DNA of 64,000 nucleotides from Prunus persica (GCF_000346465.2 NC_034010.1:15849248-15913247), one strand, 5' to 3'; counted from the first letter of the stretch, positions 25,296 through 35,940 are shown. Translations and numbers: made by a program. Notes: generated from the letters alone by a model not told the origin.

Positions 25296-26112
25296 ATCTG
25301 TGCAGTGTATTATCAATGTATCCAACTTACAATCTGTAAAATTTGCATTAATAATTCATGGATACATACAAGCCATTCTTTTGGAACGGACTTATCTTTC
25401 AAGATAAAATATCAAATAAGTATATAAGCATAAAATAACACAAGTATTGCTTACGTCCTTAGGTGGGAGAAAATTTTCTCAAGTATCATTCAAGCTTGTA
25501 TCGGCCCAGTAAATGTAGCGCTTGATGATCTAGTTATATCCTGCAAGAGTAAAATCACAACTCTTTTCTCTGTCAAAAACAAATAACCCTCAGAGAGTTA
25601 CAAAAAGAGAAAAAATGCAAAAAATTGTGATATTGATTGCAAGAGAAGGTAAGCAATCAGGGAAGAAAGCTGGTGGGAGCAAACAACAAGCTCTCATTTC
25701 TCCTAGTCTAGAAGGACCTCAGGAGATTAGAGCATAAGGTCGCCTTCACAGTTCCCTGATGTGGCGGAAACGTGATCAGGGATAGTCTCGCTTCCTGAAT
25801 GGATGATCAGAGATAGTCTTGCTTCTCGGGCATATTAAGTGCTCACTGATAAGAAAAATAAGTAGATATCGCATCACTAGGTATGGAGTAAACTGGATGT
25901 CTTCTGCAAAGAAAATTTCGTTAGTAACACATTTATACACAAATACAATGAATAGGTAGAACCGGTGAATTTCAAATTAACCATAGGAAAATTGCGAGAT
26001 TCTCGGGATACTTTTGAAAAAGTAGCTCCGTGAAATCCGCAAAGCAAGATCGGCTTTTGACGAAAATAATACTTTGAAAACGCCGAAAGTGCCGACAAAC
26101 ATTAATGGAGGC

Positions 26113-26214
26113 CACGTGAAGTTTTGGAATCTGGGAAAGAAAAAGAGAATATGGGGATCCGAAAAGATATTGGGATCCTGAAAAAAACGGTAGCCATATT
26201 TCCTCCTATAGATA
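26113..26214 (+). promoter_or_regulatory. Candidate promoter of the antisense ORF
   Basis: A G-box core CACGTG (26113-26118) and a TATA-like TATAGATA (26207-26214) lie 206 and 112 bp upstream of the ATG at 26319. Both motifs are seen; promoter activity is inference. Confidence 0.35.
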
Positions 26215-26318
26215 TTGCCTTTGCAAAACTTGATTTGGAGCAACTGCGTTTCAACTTAACTTCCTTCATTTCCTGAAACTTTAGTTTTCTTAAGGCTTTC
26301 TTCGAAACCTTCTTAAAA

Positions 26319-26870
26319 ATGGCTTCCTCTTCTTCCTGCCCAAATTATATCAATTTAAATGATACTCCCACAACAACGAGTGACGCCCAAGTTTGGCGTC
26401 CATCCTTTGTATCCAAAAATCGTCATATCACAGTTAATGATTCTGTGATGATGAATGATGCTACTGCTGTCATAGTAGCTAGGAATTTCATTACTCCAAT
26501 GGATGAAATGTTGTTGACAGGGAGATCAGAGGAAGAGGCTATTGATGACTCAATGGCTTTTAGCATTCAGAGTGCTGCTTCTGTTTCTAACATGGCTGAT
26601 CGTTTGCGTGCCAGAGCAAACGAAGTTGAGAATTTAACAACTGAAAATTCGTCTCTTCAAAGAATGCTTCATGAGTCTCAACAGGAGGTTGAGAAACTTA
26701 AAGGAGAGAATAATGCCTTGTTGAAACTGGTGAGTTCGTACTCTGTTGATACACTGAGAAGGCTAGACATGCTGCAGGTCTCCAATGAAAGAATTTTGGG
26801 AGACCATGAGAGGCTCATGGCTAAGCTTAAGAGGCGTCGTCCTCTTCCTTCAGAGGCTTCAGGAACATAA
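26319..26870 (+). CDS. 183-aa coiled-coil protein encoded antisense within the LTR element
   Basis: Intact intronless ORF, ATG at 26319 (AAAAATGGC context), stop TAA at 26868. I do not recognise a named family. Residues 1-35 are Ser/Thr-rich. The middle is acidic (RSEEEAIDDSMAFSIQSAAS). Residues about 90-165 form a heptad-rich coiled coil (NMADRLRARANEVENL, ESQQEVEKLKGENNALLKL, MLQVSNERILGDHERLMAKL). The C-terminus is basic (KRRRPLP). No signal peptide or membrane segment. It is opposite to the retroelement's own sense strand, so it is not a gag remnant. Inference: a captured or additional ORF (aORF), expressible because reading frame and codon use look normal. A host gene fragment is the alternative. 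Confidence 0.7.
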   Translation: MASSSSCPNYINLNDTPTTTSDAQVWRPSFVSKNRHITVNDSVMMNDATAVIVARNFITPMDEMLLTGRSEEEAIDDSMAFSIQSAASVSNMADRLRARANEVENLTTENSSLQRMLHESQQEVEKLKGENNALLKLVSSYSVDTLRRLDMLQVSNERILGDHERLMAKLKRRRPLPSEASGT

Positions 26871-27228
26871 TGTATTTTTATAGATTTTACAGGGCCTGCA
26901 CCTTTATTGCAGGAAAAAAATCTATATGTTGTATGTTCCTGTTATAATAATTGCGCACATTCTTAAACTTGCAATTGTGGTTTTTACGTCTTTTCAAAAT
27001 GACGGTTTGGAACCTTGTGCCTTATAGGTTCAAATAACCACATCGACTCTCCTAAATTTCATATTTCAATGTATGGAACTTTTGGCCTGTGCAAAACACA
27101 AAACTCAGAATTTATTCACCTTTTTCAAATGGACATGAAATATGAATTGAGTAAAAGCTACGCTAATATCTTATATATTTGGGTTCATGAGCTTCCGGCC
27201 CAGATATAACAAAATGTGAGGGGAGCCT

Positions 27229-27905
27229 CAATTCATCATTCTCTTATGCCAAAGAAATATGTGGCGTACCACAATTTGCAATAATACCTCAAGGCCTGTC
27301 CATTTAATTGTTGGAACTTCAGGTTCTCAACACTGTTAGATTTTGAACCTCAAGCCAAAATCACATGTTCTCATGGTATGGACATTCAATCCCCTTAGAT
27401 TTTGAACTTCGGGCCAAAATCACATATTCTCATGGTATGGACATTTTTACAATTTTCTGTACATATTTCTGGACTTCAAGCCCTTACATAATTGTCCATG
27501 TTTTGAGGAACTTCTGGCATCTCATTTAATTGCTCATCCATGAGTTTAAGGAACTGCAGGTTCCCCTTTTTTTTTGAATAGTGATGGTTTACCCAAAATG
27601 ATTAATATTTATGTATACGTCACTATTCATATATCCGGTACTATTCATCAAGTCATGAATACGTATCTATTCATGTGTACAATACATTTGCCAGTACAGT
27701 TATCATCCATGTGTACGGCATTATGAACCAATACGGTACTGTTACATCATTAAGGAACCCCAGGTCCTTATTTACATGTCAGGGATCAAGGACCCTCAAG
27801 TCCAATTACATGTTTACAAATATAGTACCGGAGAGACTGCCAGCTCTCATATTAACATCATCATCAAGGATCTTCAAGTCCTGATGTAATTGTATGATGA
27901 GGATC
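27229..27905. repeat. Degenerate short repeats GGAACTTC-GGTCC
   Basis: Six or more spaced variants: GGAACTTCAGGTTC, GGAACTGCAGGTTCC, GGAACCCCAGGTCC, GGACCCTCAAGTCC, GGATCTTCAAGTCC, GGAACTTCTGGTCC. A 63-bp unit with TTAGATTTTGAAC...CTCATGGTATGGACATT is duplicated at about 27329-27449. Confidence 0.65.
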
Positions 27906-27969
27906 AAGGAACTTCTGGTCCTGATCTGCATACTGTAAAAACTCATCATACAGCACATTTAATCCATAA

Positions 27970-28400
27970 AATAAATTGCTGATAAATAAATTACTGGTAT
28001 GGACGATAAACCCGCACCACACTTTAAATAAATGTAAATGTGCGGTAAATTAAATTCATAAAGTTAAGGTGCTTGTATGGGCATTAATTCTGCTCCATAC
28101 ATTTAAATAAAAGTAAAGGCGTGGACGATAAACCCGCACCACCCTTTTAAATAAATGTAAATGTGCGGTAAATTAAATTCATAAATTAAATTGCTTGCTG
28201 TATGGACGTTAATCCCGCACCATACTTTAAATAAAATTAAATGTGCGGTAAAGTAAATGGTGCTTGTATGGGCACTAATTCTGCTCCATACATTTAAATA
28301 GAAGTAAAGGCGTGGACGATAAACCCGCACCACCCTTTTAAATAAATACTGTTGTATGGGTAATAAACCTACACTATACAGTAAATATAATATATTATAT
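27970..28400. repeat. Complex tandem array in element 5' leader
   Basis: Units about 60-90 bp long repeat GTATGGACG/GTGGACGATAAACCCGCACCA, TTTAAATAAATGTAAATGTGCGG and GTGCTTGTATGGGCA. Two larger blocks (about 28065-28150 and 28258-28345) are nearly identical. On the element sense strand this lies just after the primer site and 5' LTR. Confidence 0.85.
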
Positions 28401-28679
28401 TACTTTAAGTAAAAGTAAATTTGCGGTAAAGTAAAGGCAATTATTGGTGGGTTCTCATCAACACCATGATCAAATAGTATAGCAGATAATATTATTATCG
28501 TTTGTGGAAGGCATCATGCTTGTCTCTTAAATCAAATGCTTTCCACCTGTAATCTGCACACAGTTGGTTTGCTCGTATATCTCTCTTACAGACCACAGCT
28601 CCTCCACTACTTTTCTTCCTTACATCAACATAAGGGTTAGTAGTATAGATAATAGTGCAACACAAAAATTATACCTGAG

Positions 28680-28699
28680 AGCTTCTCGTGCTGATAACG
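28680..28699 (-). promoter_or_regulatory. Primer-binding-site position of the LTR element
   Basis: On the minus strand, directly after the 5' LTR (28700-29193), the sequence is CGTTATCAGCACGAGAAGC. It does not start with TGG, so the tRNA is not assigned. Confidence 0.5.
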
Positions 28700-29193
28700 T
28701 GTTATAAAATGAACTGGTATATGTGCGAATATGGAGCTGCACGTAAAGTAGATGAGACACAGTATTTAACGAGGTTCGGCTATGCCTACATCCCCGGAGA
28801 GCAGCAGCAGTAACTTTTCACTATGTAAAATAATAGGGCTACAACTTTGTGTTTACAATATGTATGGCTCACTCAATTTTCTCTCTTGGATAATTTCTCT
28901 CTTGCTCTCTTTCCTCTCAACTCACTCACCCTCATTCTTCCTTCTCTTCCTCTTCTATATGTGTGAACTTCTCTTGATGGAGGTATCTATTTATAGGCTT
29001 AAGACATTGGTTGTTCACCTCACAAAATAATTGGTAGACAACATTATTAATATTCTTCAATCAACAACATCATTAATATTCTTCAATCAATTGAGTAGTG
29101 GTTTGGTTTGGTGGGTGTGTGATTAGGTTTGGTGGGTGTTAGTTGGCTATGTGGGCTTCACCTATTCTTCTTTACTTATTCTTCTTTACAACA
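28700..29193 (-). repeat. LTR (5' LTR of minus-oriented element), 494 bp
   Basis: Same ends as the left LTR (TGTTATAAAA ... TACAACA), two copies of the 26-bp unit. Followed by the CTTAG duplication (29194-29198). Confidence 0.95.
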
Positions 29194-29285
29194 CTTAGAT
29201 ATTTCTTCATGTATTTTTCCTGAGAAGCATTAACAATTCTGCATCCATACTCCACATCCTTTTGAAAACTCATTCCTCAACGGCT

Positions 29286-31562
29286 ATGACTGTACTTTCA
29301 AGTATGCGAACCCATGGGCTACTCTTTCAAAATCCAACTCCGAGAAACTTCAGAACCTTCACAAGGAAAAAACTAACACAACACTCACTCTTTCACTCTC
29401 ATAGACCTCATTCTTTAGCTTATTGTCCATCAAATGACAGGGAAATTGGTCTTCAACGTATGCAATTCCGAGAAGTCTGCAGTACTGCTACAAGCCAAGA
29501 ACCGTTTTCATCAGCTTCTCTGTCAGATTCTCTTTTGGTGGAGAAGATTTTACTGGGTCTGAAGCAAGGTAATCTCAATTCTTTGCGCAGTTATCTGCTT
29601 CGATTAAACCCATTGCTTGTTGTTGAGGTTCTTAATCGCTGCCGCGAAAATTTGCAACTGGGTCTGAAATTTATTGATTTAATTGTGTTAAATAGTCCGA
29701 ATTTTAAGCATTCGTCGCAGTCTTTGAGTGCAATGATTCACTTGTTGGTGCGGGGTCGAAGGGTGTCGGATGCACAAGCTTTGATTCTTAGAATGGTTAG
29801 GAAGAGTGGTGTTTCGCGTGTTGAAGTAGTTGACTCTTTGGTTTCAACTTATAGCAATTGTGGCTCAAGTTCTTTGGTCTTTGATTTGTTGGTCAGAACT
29901 TATGTGCAGGCTAGGAAGTTGAGAGAAGGGTTCGAGGTGTTTCAGCTGTTTAGAAGCAAGGGATTTTGTGTTTCGATAAATGCTTGTAATAGTCTTCTTG
30001 GTGGGCTTGTGAAGGTTGGGTGGGTCGATTTGGCATGGCAGGTATATGGGGATGTTGTTAGCAGTGGGATTCAGTTAAATGTTTATACACTCAATATTAT
30101 GGTTAATGCCTTATGTAAAGATCGCAAAATTGATAGTGTTAAATCGTTCTTATCAGACATGGAAGAGAAAGGGGTTTTTTCAGATATTGTGACATATAAT
30201 ACACTAATCAATGCATATTGTCAGGAAGGGCTTTTAGAAGAAGCTTTTCAGTTAAAGAACTCTATGTCTTGTAAAGGGCTGAGACCTGAGGTTTTCACGT
30301 ACAATGCTATCATAAATGGTTTATGTAAAGTAGGAAATTATGCAAGAGCGAAGGAAATTTTGTATGAGATGTTGAACAATGGATTGAGTCCTGACACTAC
30401 TACGTATAATACATTGCTTGTTGAGAGCTGTAGAAAAGATGATATTTCAGAGGCTGAGGGAATTTTCAATGAAATGTCATGTAGAGGTGTTATTCCTGAT
30501 TTAGTTAGCTTCAGTTCACTTATTGGGGTTTTTTCGAGGAATGGACATATTGATCATGCTTTAGTATATTTTCGAGATATGAAAAAGGCAGGCTGGGTTC
30601 CAGATAATGTGATCTATACTATCCTTATACATGGATATTGCAGAAATGGAATGATGTTAGAAGCTTTGAAGTTGCGGGATGAAATGCTTGAGCAAGGTTG
30701 CGTTATGGATGTGGTCACGTTCAATACTATTTTAAATGGGCTGTGTCGGGAGAAGATGCTTTCTGATGCAGATGAGCTCTTCAATGAGATGGTGGAAAGG
30801 GGTGTCTTTCCTGATTTTTATACGTTCACAACACTCATTCATGGATATTCTAAGCACGGGAATATGACTAAATCCCTAAATCTGTTTGAGGCAATGACTA
30901 AAAGAAATATCAAGCCTGACATTGTCACATACAACACATTAATCGATGGTTTCTGCAAAGTAGGTGAAATGGATAAAGCTAAGGAGTTATGGGCTGACAT
31001 GGTTTCTAGAAGGATATTACCCAATCACATTTCATATGGCATTCTAATCAATGGATTCTGTAGCACGGGACATGTGCATGAGGCATTTAGGTTGTGGGAC
31101 CAGATGATTGAAGAAGGTATCAAACCGACTCTAGTTACTTGTAACACTGTCATTAAAGGCTATTGCCGCTCTGGCAACACAACAAAGGCAGATGAGTTCT
31201 TAGGCAAAATGGTTTCAAAAGGAATTGTTCCTGATAGTATTACTTACAACACTCTGATTAATGGATATGTAAAAGAAGAGAATCTGGACAGAGCTTTTTT
31301 TGTCGTTAAGGAGATGGAAAACCAAGGAATATTGCCAGATCTGTTTACATACAATATAATTCTAAATGGGTTCTGTAGACAAGGTAGAATGCACAAAGCT
31401 GAGCTAGTATTGCGGAAGATGATTGAGAGAGGTGTAAAACCTGATAGAGACACTTATACGTCATTGATAAATGGACATGTGACCCAGGACAATTTGAGGG
31501 AGGCATTTCGGTTCCATGATGAAATGCTGCAAAGGGGATTTGTGCCAGATGATGAATTCTAG
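29286..31562 (+). CDS. P-class pentatricopeptide repeat protein (At5g01110-like)
   Basis: Intronless, 758 aa. P-class PPR proteins bind organellar RNA and act in stability, splicing or translation rather than editing. Seen: a basic Ser/Arg/His-rich N-terminus suited to mitochondrial or plastid import; a region with SLLVEKILLGLKQGN; then about 15 tandem 35-residue repeats from about residue 200 to the end (DIVTYNTLINAYCQEG, EVFTYNAIINGLCKVG, DTTTYNTLL, DFYTFTTLIHGYSKHG, DLFTYNIILNGFCRQG). No E or DYW region; it ends FVPDDEF. The frame is open from a TTG at 29262, but the first ATG is 29286. It lies 93 bp after the right LTR of the LARD-like element, so its native promoter is probably displaced. 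A 3' LINE fragment starts within 150 bp. Confidence 0.93.
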   Translation: MTVLSSMRTHGLLFQNPTPRNFRTFTRKKLTQHSLFHSHRPHSLAYCPSNDREIGLQRMQFREVCSTATSQEPFSSASLSDSLLVEKILLGLKQGNLNSLRSYLLRLNPLLVVEVLNRCRENLQLGLKFIDLIVLNSPNFKHSSQSLSAMIHLLVRGRRVSDAQALILRMVRKSGVSRVEVVDSLVSTYSNCGSSSLVFDLLVRTYVQARKLREGFEVFQLFRSKGFCVSINACNSLLGGLVKVGWVDLAWQVYGDVVSSGIQLNVYTLNIMVNALCKDRKIDSVKSFLSDMEEKGVFSDIVTYNTLINAYCQEGLLEEAFQLKNSMSCKGLRPEVFTYNAIINGLCKVGNYARAKEILYEMLNNGLSPDTTTYNTLLVESCRKDDISEAEGIFNEMSCRGVIPDLVSFSSLIGVFSRNGHIDHALVYFRDMKKAGWVPDNVIYTILIHGYCRNGMMLEALKLRDEMLEQGCVMDVVTFNTILNGLCREKMLSDADELFNEMVERGVFPDFYTFTTLIHGYSKHGNMTKSLNLFEAMTKRNIKPDIVTYNTLIDGFCKVGEMDKAKELWADMVSRRILPNHISYGILINGFCSTGHVHEAFRLWDQMIEEGIKPTLVTCNTVIKGYCRSGNTTKADEFLGKMVSKGIVPDSITYNTLINGYVKEENLDRAFFVVKEMENQGILPDLFTYNIILNGFCRQGRMHKAELVLRKMIERGVKPDRDTYTSLINGHVTQDNLREAFRFHDEMLQRGFVPDDEF

Positions 31563-31689
31563 TTTGTGTTTTTGCTCTTGCAACTGAAGGTAGGATGTTC
31601 TCTCCTACTCTCCTAATCTCCTTACCCTCTTTATTTTAATCAGCTGCTAGAAGAACATTCTGATTATATATTCTCTCATGATCATTTGA

Positions 31690-32226
31690 TTGAAGGCTTG
31701 TAGACCATGTGTTGGATAGGAAGGGCTTTGATAGGTATAGGAGGAGGTGGAGCAAAGGGTGTTTGGGTCTAGTGAAATTTTCAGTATAAATGGTAAGCCA
31801 GAGCGAGTTTTGAGCTACGGGGGGGTTGAGGCAGGGAGACACATTGGCCCTGTTTCTTTTTATGCTTCTTGATGTCTTGAGTAGATTAACAGGATGTTCT
31901 GGTGAGTGTCACTTGATTGGGGTTTTACAGTAGGTAAGGAGCGTATTAGGTGTCTCACTTAATAGGGCAGTACTGATACTAATGTTTTCACTTCAGGGAA
32001 GAAGGAGAGATTCAGCAGGTTGGTCATTGAGTTATTTGGGGCTATGTTGGGGCTGAAAATTAACGTGTCTCAGAGTGTGATGGTGCATATCAATGTAAAG
32101 GAGGGAAGATTAGTGTCCGTAGCCTGTATTACCATTTATACTGAAAGATCTACTTAACCCAAACACCCTATGCTCCACATCCTCTGACGCCTACCAAAGC
32201 CCTTCCCATCCAACACATAGTCTAAA
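31690..32226 (+). mobile_element. LINE reverse-transcriptase fragment with inverted partner
   Basis: 31690-32110 reads in broken frames as a LINE RT piece (FSINGKPERVLS, a G-RQGDTLA-type block, FLFMLLDVLSRL, LGLKINVSQS). 32127-32226 is the reverse complement of about 31697-31797 with scattered changes; it carries the same GTGTTGGAT, GGAAGGGCTTTG and GTTTGGGT sequence. No intact frame. Confidence 0.7.
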
Positions 32227-32232
32227 TAAATA

Positions 32233-35010
32233 TGACCCTTGTCATGTCGCTTATTTAATAAATGAGCCATGTTTGTGTCTTCATTTTTAGTTGTTGTCTC
32301 GCCTCACTTAAAAACACAAGCTGAAAAACAGAAATTGCTATCCTCTAATATGTATGCATGTGCGTATGTTATAATGACAAGTGTTCATTCGTTGAATGCG
32401 CATTCTTTTAATATATTTTCCCTTATAAATTTATTTTTGATCTCATTCAGAAATATGCAATGCAACATGCTTTTGAGACTTTGACGGGCCAAATGAATTC
32501 ACGAAATAACCTGTTCAACAATGCTGCATTATCTCCTGGATCACCTTCTCCATTTTTATCAGCTCCAGCCTCAGGGTCTTCCACCTCACCCTTTCCAGCT
32601 GCTTCTCTACCTTCTGTGACAGTAGATGTATCTGCAAGCAGAGTAGATGCAAGCACCAGCTGCACCAGCCACACCAGCCACACCAGCTACACTAGTTACA
32701 CCTGCCACTAATGTCAAAAATGAAAAAGAAGTAGAAAAAACGGAACAGTTTTGGTAATCAAGAATCACTCTTACCATAGTCTTTTCTTTATATTGCATAA
32801 GAATTCTTTGTGGCTTAATATTTCTGTATGAACTTTGTGTGTATAGCTCAATAGCAATTTGTATGTGCCCTAGAAGTTATTAGTCTGATAATGAATTTAT
32901 GCACTTTTATGTCTATCATTTTTTTCCTTTACTTTTTTAATAAATAGTTTTACTTGGGCTTCTAATCCATGATATATATTTTTTTCAATGTTAAAAAATA
33001 TTGGTTAAATAATTAGAAAGATTGAATTTTATCTTAAGAGGGAAATTTAAATTTTGGGTTCCCTAAACAGTCATAAAACGGTGAATCCACTTCTAGAGTG
33101 ACCATACATTCTTGAAAACTTTGTTCTAAATACATGTGGATACTCTAAAGTATCACTTTTTGCTGGCTGCAAGAACAGGATGTGCGAAATCTGGTCTGAG
33201 CTCTCTAAATCTGTAATACCATATCATATGCTGAGGCTTTTTGAGACCCCCTGTGAGAAAGTAATGTAGTTTTTTGTTTTGACCATTACATGAAATCATT
33301 ATTAAGAAATTGTGACCTCACTAGTCCATCTATAGAAAAAGGTGATTTTTTATTCTTGGGGATTTGGTAGTAGATGGATAAGATAGAAAAAAGAGTGGAG
33401 AGGAATGCGAGCTGACTTTAGAAAATATATACATAAAGTTAAGTAAACCATGACAAGCAGACACTGAATGATGGGAAAAACCACTCAGTTTATACCCGTA
33501 CCCGATAGTCGCTAATGCTTCCGATTTATAAAATCATCCATGTCGAGATTGCTTAAGCCCATAGGTGGCTTTGTTAAGGTGATACTTTCTTTGAAGACCC
33601 CTCATGGACAATATATCCTGCAGGTTGTTCCATTTGCATTCCTCCTTTCCTTATATCAAGCTAGCGGGGGGCCAATAAAGTAACCCAAATACCGTATAAA
33701 GTACTAGATTTCCATTTTGTATGTTATATGAGAAAATCAAAATGGTGCATAAGGTTGGAATGCGCTTTGGAAGTACTTAACAAGTATAGTTTGAAAATTT
33801 TGATTCATTTCTTACTTTGGCTTTTTACGCGGTTTTAAGTTTTAACTACCTTCTGTGGTTTACTGCTGATTAGTGCCTCTGCATTGTATTTGGTTAAAGG
33901 GAACTAATTTCCTATACGTCAACAAGTTCTTTCAAAGGAAGTTTTCTGAATAAATATTCATTGTATTTCCCTTTTTTAAGGTAAGAAATGTCAACAAAGT
34001 ATTTGCGAACTTAACCAAAAAACTGTTAGTGCTAGACTCTCAGGATTTAAATTCTCCACATTTTACTTTCAATGGAGAGGCACAACTGTCTGATGCTTTC
34101 TGATAAATCTGTTGCATTGAATGATTTGAAACTTATCAGAAGAAGTTACATTACTCTTTTTTAATGAATTTATGGGACATTATGGGATATTGTTTGTGTT
34201 TCATTTCAAGTTGTTTGATCATGATCAAACAGCTAGGATCCATGAATAGACATCATTTGATTTCAAATGTAGAAGCCTAACCTGATTTAGAGGTACATTT
34301 TTTTTTTCTCTTTGTTTTTTTGGATGATTTAATGTCTAAAAAGTAGGGTTGGCAGTGGCACAGATCAAGGCTTATTGTGTGAGGTGTCATGATGTTTGGT
34401 GGCTGATGATTTGACTTGTCTTATTGTGACACAACACATAGTTAAGAGATTGAATATTTCTGTGATAAATAATGGCCATCAATATTTCAAGAGATTTTTG
34501 ACAGGCTGCTATAATTTGGATATTGAATTTGAAATGTTTGCTTTCACAAGTTTCGTGTTAGGGATTCTAAGTGCATTTTATACTCACAGCTTTTGTAGAT
34601 ATTACTCCAGGGAAACTGAATGAAAGAGCCCTTTCTAAAGTAGCCTAAAAGATGTTTCCGAAATAGGTTCATCTAAGGGTGCCCAGAATGACGTGGAGGT
34701 ATCTCATATTGATGTTTCTCCAGATTTTGTGCTTCTTTCCAGTTAATGTTCAGATTTAACTATTTGCAAACTCTTTGAAGGTTTCTCAAAATGGAGCTGC
34801 TTTGCTTTTAAGCACAAGGTAGATGCTTCTGTCGGGTTCCAATCTACTTGTAAGTAAAGAGTTAATTGACACGTAGCGGCCCCTCGTTATTGCAGTGCAT
34901 GCTTTTCTTTTAGATTTAATGTCAATTTTTTGGTAGCTAATTTTTATGACAGAGACTATCTTTTTCTAAAGACTGTTGAAGTGCATATGTTTCTTAACTT
35001 CAGACGCTCA
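32233..35010 (+). pseudogene. Partial duplicate of TIC40 (exons 5-7 with introns)
   Basis: Aligns by eye with about 5680-8130 of the TIC40 gene. Exon 5 copy 32451-32755 (KYAMQHAFETLTGQMN) ends early in a frameshifted Thr/Ser tail. Exon 6 copy 34590-34699 (FVDITPGKLNE) has a missing block and a stop. Exon 7 copy is about 34781-34850 and has an insertion. Introns are kept, so it arose from DNA and not from mRNA. No upstream or downstream TIC40 exons follow. Non-functional. Confidence 0.9.
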
Positions 35011-35125
35011 ACTTGGGATATTGATTCTAGAGTTAGTTATGTAAAGTGACAGACTTTTTCTCTGTTGTCTTGTGAGTGTATTTGTTATAGCATTGGTAAG
35101 ATCAAATAAGAAATAAAATTCTCTT

Positions 35126-35415
35126 TGTTGGGGCTGTTGCAAGCTTTTTATTGTTTCGGCTTTGTAACATCTAGTTTGGAGACGACAACAAAAACTAATT
35201 ATAAAGGAGTATTTAACTCTCACAGCCCAAATCCCACACATACTCAAATTACACACACAAATGAGAAATTTATTTGGAGCAAGATTTTGTTTTTCTTCTT
35301 TGCTCATTTTTGTGAGATTGATTTGGGGTCTATGTATGATTTTTGTCTATGTAAGATTTGGGGTTGTGAGAGTTACACTCTTTTGTAATTTCGTTTGGAT
35401 ATAAATCTCCAACAG
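35126..35415 (+). repeat. LTR-like sequence, possible solo LTR
   Basis: Bounded by TGTTGGGG and TCCAACA. It contains an internal inverted repeat: AACTCTCACAGCCCAAATC (about 35215) against GATTTGGGGTTGTGAGAGTT (about 35346-35366). No matching 5-bp flanks, so a solo LTR is only a suggestion. Confidence 0.35.
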
Positions 35416-35416
35416 G

Positions 35417-35530
35417 TATGGGCTTAGCCAGGTTGGCTAGAGTAGATATGCTCTCCACTTTGCACCTTAGTTCGAATCTCCCTCCTCCTAATTTAGATTA
35501 AATTAAGTAGAATATCGCTTGTATTAAAAA
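35417..35530 (+). mobile_element. tRNA-derived SINE
   Basis: The head TTAGCCAGGTTGGCTAGAG fits a Pol III box A and GTTCGAATCTC fits box B, about 30-40 bp apart. It is followed by a short body with AGAATATCGCTTGTATT and a short A-tail. No tRNA cloverleaf, so not a tRNA gene. Confidence 0.65.
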
Positions 35531-35940
35531 CTGTCGTCTCCAAACTGGATTTAGGATTTAGGCTAGAAAGCCAAACTTTGTGTTAGTGGGGCTTGTGACG
35601 GTCGAATTTGACTGGTTTGACAATTGGTTAAAATCAAATCCTTTTATTTAGAAATTTAATAATTCAAAGCTAATTCGTCCTTCTTATGGAAATTAAATTA
35701 TTCAAAACTAATCCCAAATGTTGACTTGTACTAATTATCTTTTGCCGACCAAATTGTCAAACTTGAATTTCTTGATTATCGATCAAATTATCATTGATTT
35801 TTTATTTAAAAAGAAAAAATTTCATGTCTACACCTGATCTACAAGTCAATGACTTTTTCCACTAGACTAGACCAGATCTACACTTGAGTAAACAAATTAG
35901 CAATGCAGGGTACTTCAAAACAATGCTACCAAAAAACAGC
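35531..35940. other. Intergenic
   Basis: No gene seen. CTGTCGTCTCCAAACTGGA (35531-35549) is an inverted match of CTAGTTTGGAGACGAC at about 35171. Confidence 0.5.

Larger units (their letters stand above)
23116..29193 (-). mobile_element. Complete LARD-like LTR retrotransposon (no gag-pol)
   Basis: 6,078 bp between perfect CTTAG duplications. Orientation is minus. Next to the left LTR the minus strand reads AAGGGGGAG|TGTTGT, a polypurine tract. Next to the right LTR it reads ...ATAACA|CGTTATCAGCACGAGAAG, the primer-site position. GGGGGAG motifs recur at about 23770-23800, as in copia 3' leaders. No gag, protease, integrase, RT or RNase H is readable, so it would need proteins from a relative. 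The interior has several short tandem repeat blocks and one intact ORF on the opposite strand (26319-26870). About 1% LTR divergence implies a recent insertion, a few hundred thousand years at usual plant rates (inference). Confidence 0.9.

Noticed and set aside
23116..29193. Reading the LTR element in plus orientation with the ORF as its gag
   Set aside because: The purine tract AAGGGGGAG and primer position place the sense strand on minus. The ORF also has no gag zinc knuckle or capsid-like features.
29262..29285. PPR start at 29262
   Set aside because: TTG codon; the first ATG is 29286.
35417..35530. tRNA gene
   Set aside because: Box A and box B fit, but no acceptor stem or anticodon arm can be formed, and an A-tail follows: SINE.
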